Part shown: in pieces, positions 15,754-20,674 of the stretch
Layout of the letters: every line of letters begins with the position of its first letter
How positions within the stretch are numbered: the first letter of the stretch is position 1
Assembly (NCBI GenBank): GCA_036398215.1
Contig: DASWHK010000033.1
Location: forward strand, 1 to 20,674
Reading direction: 5' to 3'
Origin: DASWHK01 sp036398215
Lineage (GTDB): Bacteria; Acidobacteriota; UBA890
Length of the DNA stretch: 20,674 nucleotides
Notes under the pieces: generated by a model
The model's database searches: none
What the model was told of the DNA's origin: nothing
The model's input: only the letters and a program-made list of their open reading frames with translations
Program-made: the position numbers and the translations under genes

Positions 15754-15887
15754 GTCGGGATCCTCGGTCGAGACCCGCGTCGAACCGTGTGTCGATAGCG
15801 TCGAGTCATCCGCGCGTCCCGATGCTGCCAGCCCAGGGCCGCCGGGTAAAGGTCGCCGCGCTTCTCCGCCCCGGCCGTCCGGTCGGG

Positions 15888-18800
15888 TCACCCGCCCGGC
15901 GACGGCCGACGCGCCTTCTCGGCCTCGCGATGGGCGCGGAAGTCCTTGCGGTGCTGCCAGCCGCGCCACATGACGTAGAGCGCGGGGATCACGAGCAGCG
16001 TCAGGATGGTCGAGGTCACCAGGCCGCCGACCATGGGCGCGGCGATGCGCTTCATCATGTCGGCGCCGGAGCCGCTGCTCCACATGATCGGCAGCAGGCC
16101 GCCCATGGTCGCCGTGACCGTCATCATCTTGGGGCGGACGCGTTGGACGGCGCCATGCAGAACGGCTTCGCGCAGCGCCTCCATTGATTTGAGCCGCCCC
16201 TCGCGCAGGTACTGCTGATAGAACTCGTCGAGGTAAACGATCATCACCACGCCGGTTTCGGCGGCGACGCCGGCGAGCGCGATGATCCCGACCCATACCG
16301 CCACACTCAGGTTGTACTCCAGGTACCAGAGCAGCCAGACGGCGCCGATCAGCGCGAAGGGCACCGACAACATCACGATCAGCGACTCGGCGACCGACTC
16401 GAAGCTCAGGTACAGGAGCAAGAAGATGATCAGCAGCGTCAGCGGCACGACGTAGATGAGCCGCTGTTTGGCGCGCTGCATGTACTCGTACTGGCCGCTC
16501 CACTGCAGATAGTAGCCGGTCGGTAGCTCGACATTGGCGGCGACCAACTCCTGTGCCTCGACGACGTACGAGCCGATGTCGCGGTCGACGACGTCGACAA
16601 AGACGTAGCCGACGAGCTGGGCGTCCTCACTCTTGATCATCGGCGGGCCCGTGGTCAGGCGAATGTCGGCGAGCTGGCCGATTGGCACCTGGGCGCCGGT
16701 GGGCGTCGCGACCAGCACGCGGCGAAGCGTTTCGAGGTCGTCGCGCAGCTCGCGCGCGTAGCGCACGTTGACCGGATAACGCTCGCGCCCCTCGATCGTC
16801 TGGGTGATGTTCTTGCCGCCGACGGCGGTCTCGACCACCGCCTCGACGTCCTCGACGTTGAGGCCGTAGCGGGCCGCCTCGGCCCGCTTGACCTCGAAGT
16901 CCAGGAAGTAGCCGCCGACGACGCGCTCGGCGAGCACGTTGCGCGTACCGCGCACCTCGCCGAGAACCTGTTCGATGTGCTCGCCGATCGCCTGGATGAC
17001 GCCCAGCTCGGGCCCGAAGATCTTGATGCCCACCGGCGTGCGGATGCCGGTCGACAGCATGTCGGTGCGGCCCTTGATCGGCATCGTCCAGGTGTTGGTG
17101 ACGCCGGGAAGCTGCAACAGCGCGTCGAGCTCGGCCTCCAGCGCCTGTGGCGTCAGGCCGGGCCGCCACTCCTCCTCCGGCTTGAGCGTAATGACGGTCT
17201 CGATCATGCCCAGCGGCGCCGGGTCGGTGGCGGTGCGCGCCCGTCCCGCCTTGCCGAACACCCTCTCGACCTCGGGGACCGTCTTGATCAGGCGGTCCTG
17301 CACCTGCAGGACGCGGCCGACCTCGGCGATCGAGGCGCCTGGCAGCAGCGTCGGCATGTACATCAACGTGCCTTCCCAGAGCGGCGGCATGAACTCGGAG
17401 CCGAGCTGCTGGAATGCCGGCCAGGTCACCGCCAGCGCGACCAACGCGAGCACGAGGGCCGTCTTGCGGAAGCGCAGCGCGAGCACCGCAAACGGCCGGT
17501 AGAGCCAGATCAGGACCCGCGAGATCGGATGCTTGTGCTCGGCGACGATGTGGCCGCGGATGAACAGCACCATGAGCACGGGCACCAGCGTGATCGAGAC
17601 GAACGACGCGAAGAACATGGCGAACGTCTTCGTGAAGGCCAGCGGCTTGAACAACCGTCCCTCCTGGGCCTCGAGCGTGAACACCGGCAGGAACGAGACC
17701 GTGATGATCAGCAGCGTGAAAAACAGCGGCTTGCCGACCTCCTTGGCCGCCTCGACGATCACCGCGTCGCGGCTCGGACGATCCGCCTCGGGCAGCGCCT
17801 CCCATTGCTCGAGCCGCTTGTGGGCATTCTCGACCATGACGATGGCGGCGTCGATCATCACCCCGATCGCGATCGCGATGCCGCCCAGTGACATGATGTT
17901 GGAGTTGATGTCGAAGTAGTACATGGTCGCGAACGACAGCAGGATGGCGACCGGCAGCGTCAGGATGGCGACCAGCGCCGAGCGGAAGTGGAACAGGAAG
18001 ATCAAGCAGACCAGTGAGACGATGAGGATCTCTTCCAGCAGCTTTTCCTGGAGAGTCTCGATGGCGTGGTGGATGAGGCCGGAGCGGTCGTAGGTGGTGA
18101 CGATCTCCACCCCCTCGGGCAGCGCCGGCCGGATCTCCTCGATCTTCGCCTTGACCCGCTCGATGACCGCCAGCGCGTTCTCGCCGTAGCGCATCACCAC
18201 GATGCCGCCCACCACCTCGCCCTCGCCGTCGAGCTCGACGAGGCCGCGGCGGATATCGGGGCCGCGGCCCACCGAGGCGACGTCACGCAGCATCACCGGC
18301 GTGCCGCCGGCGCCGGTTCCGAGGCTCACGTTGCGGAGATCTTCGAGATCCTTGATGTAGCCGCGGCCGCGCACCATGTACTCGGTGCCGGCCAGCTCGG
18401 TAACCCGACCGCCGACGTCGTTGTTGCTGCTGCGGACGGCCATGATGACGTGGGAGATCGGCAGGTTGTACGCCAGCAGCGTGTTGGGATCGACGGTCAC
18501 CTGGTACTGGCGCACGAAGCCGCCGACGCTGGCGACCTCGGCGACGCCCGGCACGCTTTCCAGCCAGTAGCGGAGGTACCAGTCCTGGATGCTGCGCAGC
18601 TCGGAGAGGTCATGGCGGCCGCTGCGGTCGATCAGGGCGTACTCGAAGCCCCAGCCGACGCCGGTGGCATCGGGCCCGAGCGTCGGCGTGACCCCTTCGG
18701 GCAGGGCACCCGCGACCTCGTTCATGTACTCGAGCACCCGCGAGCGCGCCCAGTACATGTCGGTGCCGTCCTCGAAGATCGCGTAGACGAACGACAGGCC

Positions 18801-19064
18801 GAAGAACGAGTAGCCGCGCACCACCTTGACCTGCGGCGCGCTGATCAGCGAGGTGACGATGGGGTAGGTGATCTGGTCCTCGACGAGGTCCGGGCTGCGC
18901 CCGGCCCATTCCGTGAAGACGATCACCTGGACGTCGGAGAGGTCGGGGATGGCGTCGAGCGGGATGTTGATCAGCGCGTAGGTGCCGCCGGCGATGGCAA
19001 ACAGCGTCCCGAGCAGAACCAGAAAGCGGTGCGCGGCGCTCCATTCGATGATCCGTTCGATCAT
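15888..19064 (-). CDS. cusA: CusA-like Cu(I)/Ag(I) RND efflux pump, inner-membrane subunit
   Basis: The 1058-residue protein is a full-length heavy-metal RND transporter. TM1 is about 13-33; the first large periplasmic domain follows; TM helices 2-6 include NIMSLGGIAIAIGVMIDAAI (389-408) with proton-relay Asp405, the same number as in E. coli CusA. The second half repeats this, with GIIALAGVAAETGVVMIVYL in the last helix bundle. The metal-binding methionines of CusA (573, 623, 672) correspond to Met570 (LMYMPTLLPG), Met620 (LGMIETVITLKP) and Met669 (RTDMLSTGIRTP), a constant offset of three. This supports Cu(I)/Ag(I) over Zn/Co/Cd. It should use proton influx to pass metal to CusB and the outer membrane channel. 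The cusB stop is 12 bases upstream, so they are in one operon. Confidence 0.93.
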   Translation of the reverse strand: MIERIIEWSAAHRFLVLLGTLFAIAGGTYALINIPLDAIPDLSDVQVIVFTEWAGRSPDLVEDQITYPIVTSLISAPQVKVVRGYSFFGLSFVYAIFEDGTDMYWARSRVLEYMNEVAGALPEGVTPTLGPDATGVGWGFEYALIDRSGRHDLSELRSIQDWYLRYWLESVPGVAEVASVGGFVRQYQVTVDPNTLLAYNLPISHVIMAVRSSNNDVGGRVTELAGTEYMVRGRGYIKDLEDLRNVSLGTGAGGTPVMLRDVASVGRGPDIRRGLVELDGEGEVVGGIVVMRYGENALAVIERVKAKIEEIRPALPEGVEIVTTYDRSGLIHHAIETLQEKLLEEILIVSLVCLIFLFHFRSALVAILTLPVAILLSFATMYYFDINSNIMSLGGIAIAIGVMIDAAIVMVENAHKRLEQWEALPEADRPSRDAVIVEAAKEVGKPLFFTLLIITVSFLPVFTLEAQEGRLFKPLAFTKTFAMFFASFVSITLVPVLMVLFIRGHIVAEHKHPISRVLIWLYRPFAVLALRFRKTALVLALVALAVTWPAFQQLGSEFMPPLWEGTLMYMPTLLPGASIAEVGRVLQVQDRLIKTVPEVERVFGKAGRARTATDPAPLGMIETVITLKPEEEWRPGLTPQALEAELDALLQLPGVTNTWTMPIKGRTDMLSTGIRTPVGIKIFGPELGVIQAIGEHIEQVLGEVRGTRNVLAERVVGGYFLDFEVKRAEAARYGLNVEDVEAVVETAVGGKNITQTIEGRERYPVNVRYARELRDDLETLRRVLVATPTGAQVPIGQLADIRLTTGPPMIKSEDAQLVGYVFVDVVDRDIGSYVVEAQELVAANVELPTGYYLQWSGQYEYMQRAKQRLIYVVPLTLLIIFLLLYLSFESVAESLIVMLSVPFALIGAVWLLWYLEYNLSVAVWVGIIALAGVAAETGVVMIVYLDEFYQQYLREGRLKSMEALREAVLHGAVQRVRPKMMTVTATMGGLLPIMWSSGSGADMMKRIAAPMVGGLVTSTILTLLVIPALYVMWRGWQHRKDFRAHREAEKARRPSPGG

Positions 19065-19076
19065 GACCGTCTCCCG

Positions 19077-20378
19077 TCAGGGCTCGTGATTCATGCCCGG
19101 CATGCCGCCCATGCCGCGCAGCGCCGAGCGCAGCTTGCTCTCGGAATCCACCAGGAAGGCGGCACCGGTGACGATCTCCTCGCCCTCGGTGAGACCGGAA
19201 ATGACCTGGAAATGGTCGCCGATCTTGAAGCCGGTCTCGATCGCGACCGGCTGGAAGTGGCCGCCGGGCAGCTTGCGGAAGGCCACCTTGCGCGTCCCGG
19301 TGTCGATCACCGCGTCCTCGGGGATGACCAGCCCCTCGCCGAGCCGCGCCGTCATCTCGACGTTGGCGTACATGTCGGGCTTGAGCTTCCAGCCGGGGTT
19401 GGCGAACACCAGCCGGGCCGTGGCGGTGCGGGTCTCGCCCCTCATGTACGGGTAGATGTAATCGACGCGGCCGGCGAAGCTTTCCCCTGGGAAGTAGGGC
19501 AGGGTGACCCGGGCTACCTGGCCGACGGCAACGAACGGCAGCTCGTACTCGTAGATGTCGGCGGTGATCCAGACGTCCTCCAGGTCGGCGATCGTGTACA
19601 GCTCGGTGTCGGGGCCGACGTGCTGCCCCTCGTAGGCGCCCTTGTGGATGACGAAGCCGCGGATCGGCGAGTAGATCGGCAACATCTTGGCGGGCACGCC
19701 CGACTCTTCGAGCGCCATGATCTGTTCGTCGGAAACGTCCCAAAGCTGCAGGCGCCGCCGGGTCGCCTCCAGCAGGCTGTGGGCGCTGCGCGCCACCTCG
19801 GGGAAGGCGCTGTCGCCGAGGCTGGCGCGGCCGCGCAACGCCAGCAGGTACTCCTCCTGGGTCGAGAGCAGCTGGGGGCTGTAGATCTCGAGCAACTGCT
19901 GGCCCTGCGCCACCAGCTCGCCGGTGGAGTCGACCTGCAGCGACTCGATCCAGCCGGTTACCTTGGTGTGGATGTGGGCGACGCGGCGCTCGTTGTAGCC
20001 GACTACCCCGACGGTACGGATGGTGCGGTCGAGGCTGCGACGCTCGACCCGCGCCGTGCGGATGCCGATGAGCTGCTGGCGCTCGGGGGTGATCATCACG
20101 GCGTCGGCCGGCATCAGTGGATCGCCGCCGGCCGCCGGCTGCGCCGCGCCGGCCATGCCCTCCATGCCGGCCTCCTGCCCGCCGCCGGTCTTCGACTCCG
20201 GCTCGGCGGCCGGCATCGCACCCGTGTCGCGGCCGGCATGCTCGCCGGCCGTCGCCGGCCCGGCTTCCTGCATCATGTCAGTGATCCCCGGCACGCTCAT
20301 TCGCCCGGCGAGAAACGCGGCGGCGACGCCGCCGGCGACGATCACGGCCAACACACCACGCAACAGGTTGCGGTTCAT
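19077..20378 (-). CDS. cusB: CusB-like periplasmic adaptor (membrane fusion protein)
   Basis: The 433-residue product links CusA to the outer membrane channel. It has an N-terminal membrane anchor or signal segment (7-24), then a Met-rich flexible stretch (Met27, 35, 36, 55, 72, 75, 89, 95), matching the Cu(I)-binding N-terminus of CusB. Next come the beta-barrel/lipoyl half motifs VGYNERRVAHIHTKVTGWIESL (126-147), a helical hairpin (about 165-225), YSPIRGFVIHKGAYEGQHV and the C-terminal barrel with VIPEDAVIDTGTRKVAF. It ends in a second Met/His motif, GMGGMPGMNHEP (422-433). ATG 20378 has GGAGGTG just upstream and overlaps the stop of the outer membrane factor gene (ATGA), indicating translational coupling. 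Confidence 0.92.
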   Translation of the reverse strand: MNRNLLRGVLAVIVAGGVAAAFLAGRMSVPGITDMMQEAGPATAGEHAGRDTGAMPAAEPESKTGGGQEAGMEGMAGAAQPAAGGDPLMPADAVMITPERQQLIGIRTARVERRSLDRTIRTVGVVGYNERRVAHIHTKVTGWIESLQVDSTGELVAQGQQLLEIYSPQLLSTQEEYLLALRGRASLGDSAFPEVARSAHSLLEATRRRLQLWDVSDEQIMALEESGVPAKMLPIYSPIRGFVIHKGAYEGQHVGPDTELYTIADLEDVWITADIYEYELPFVAVGQVARVTLPYFPGESFAGRVDYIYPYMRGETRTATARLVFANPGWKLKPDMYANVEMTARLGEGLVIPEDAVIDTGTRKVAFRKLPGGHFQPVAIETGFKIGDHFQVISGLTEGEEIVTGAAFLVDSESKLRSALRGMGGMPGMNHEP

Positions 20379-20674
20379 CGTTCACCTCCACCGGCCAATG
20401 CCTCGGGCTGCGGCGTGGGTTGGGACGTGGCTTGGGGCGCCACCGCGGCCTGGGACGCCGCTTGGGGCGCCGCCCCGGCCTGCAGGATCAAGGCCGGCGT
20501 GACCCCCAGCGAGCGGCCGACGTGCTCCTCGAGGGCGGCGATCGCCTGCAGGTAGTCGGCGCGCTGGCGCTCGTACTCGAGCTGGTAGGTGAGCAGCGTC
20601 ACGACGTTGTCCAGAACCGTGAGAAAGTCGACGCGTCCGACCTCGTAGCCGGCGGTCGCCGACTCCAGGCTCAG
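20375..20674 (-). CDS. TolC/CusC-like outer membrane factor, C-terminal part (gene runs off the window)
   Basis: Only the last 99 codons are present; the frame is open to the window edge at 20674. The visible start, LSLESATAGYEVGRVDFLTVLDNVVTLL, followed by LEYERQRADYLQAIAALEEHVGR, is the last coiled-coil hairpin of TolC-family channels. With cusB and cusA it completes a tripartite exporter. The tail is Ala/Gln/Pro-rich and contains a tandem decapeptide repeat. A GTG at 20602 is internal and not the true start. Confidence 0.88.
   Translation of the reverse strand: MSLESATAGYEVGRVDFLTVLDNVVTLLTYQLEYERQRADYLQAIAALEEHVGRSLGVTPALILQAGAAPQAASQAAVAPQATSQPTPQPEALAGGGER
20421..20480 (-). repeat. 30-bp tandem repeat, two copies, in the outer membrane factor tail
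   Basis: Bases 20421-20450 and 20451-20480 match in 26 of 30 positions and encode two decapeptides, AGAAPQAASQ and AAVAPQATSQ. They extend the disordered C-terminus of the TolC-like protein and can vary in copy number by slippage. Confidence 0.7.

Noticed and set aside
15754..15887. Search for a separate promoter between cusA and the lipoprotein gene
   Set aside because: No convincing -35/-10 pair or hairpin was found; it cannot be said whether the lipoprotein gene has its own promoter.

Overview
The window is very GC-rich with compact, mostly bacterial-style gene spacing. It carries an 825-residue orphan MacB/FtsX permease of the ADOP type, a Cus-type RND efflux operon and a fused crotonase/3-hydroxyacyl-CoA dehydrogenase. 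ADOP permeases are typical of Acidobacteriota and a few neighbouring phyla, so an Acidobacteriota-like Gram-negative (diderm) bacterium is the best guess. This is inference from gene content, not from a marker gene; no rRNA or tRNA gene was seen.

Left part (1-6931): an AIM24-family protein (+) followed by a decayed second copy of its own 3' end; a type IV ABC half-exporter (-); a family 2 glycosyltransferase (+, start corrected to 2965); a membrane-anchored alpha/beta hydrolase (-); and a secreted three-part protein with a predicted beta-barrel, an SH3-like domain and a glycine-rich hydrophobic tail (+). Neighbours alternate in orientation, so these look like single-gene units of the cell envelope.

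Middle part (6939-9623): this is the most interesting region. A TetR-family repressor (-) is divergent from a two-gene operon (+): an exported TTHB210-like/DUF5602 protein, then an AhpD/carboxymuconolactone decarboxylase-like protein. The second gene is interrupted by an in-frame TGA at codon 90, exactly where AhpD has its peroxidatic cysteine. The frame stays open and conserved for 112 more codons. A 7-bp hairpin with a GUU loop starts 14 nt after the TGA. I read this as a candidate selenoprotein. Two similar operator-like sites 63 bp apart flank overlapping divergent promoters between the TetR gene and the operon. A truncated YCII-like start and a VapC/PIN fragment lie at the two edges of the region and suggest past rearrangement.

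Right part (9624-20674): all genes are on the minus strand. In transcription order they are a TolC-like outer membrane factor (partial, runs off the window), CusB, CusA, a BNR-repeat lipoprotein with a CxCC cysteine cluster, FadJ-like and the ADOP permease. The first three form a tripartite Cu(I)/Ag(I) exporter; CusA keeps the methionine triad and the proton-relay aspartate. The lipoprotein may belong functionally to metal handling, while FadJ (beta-oxidation) and ADOP are probably just downstream neighbours.
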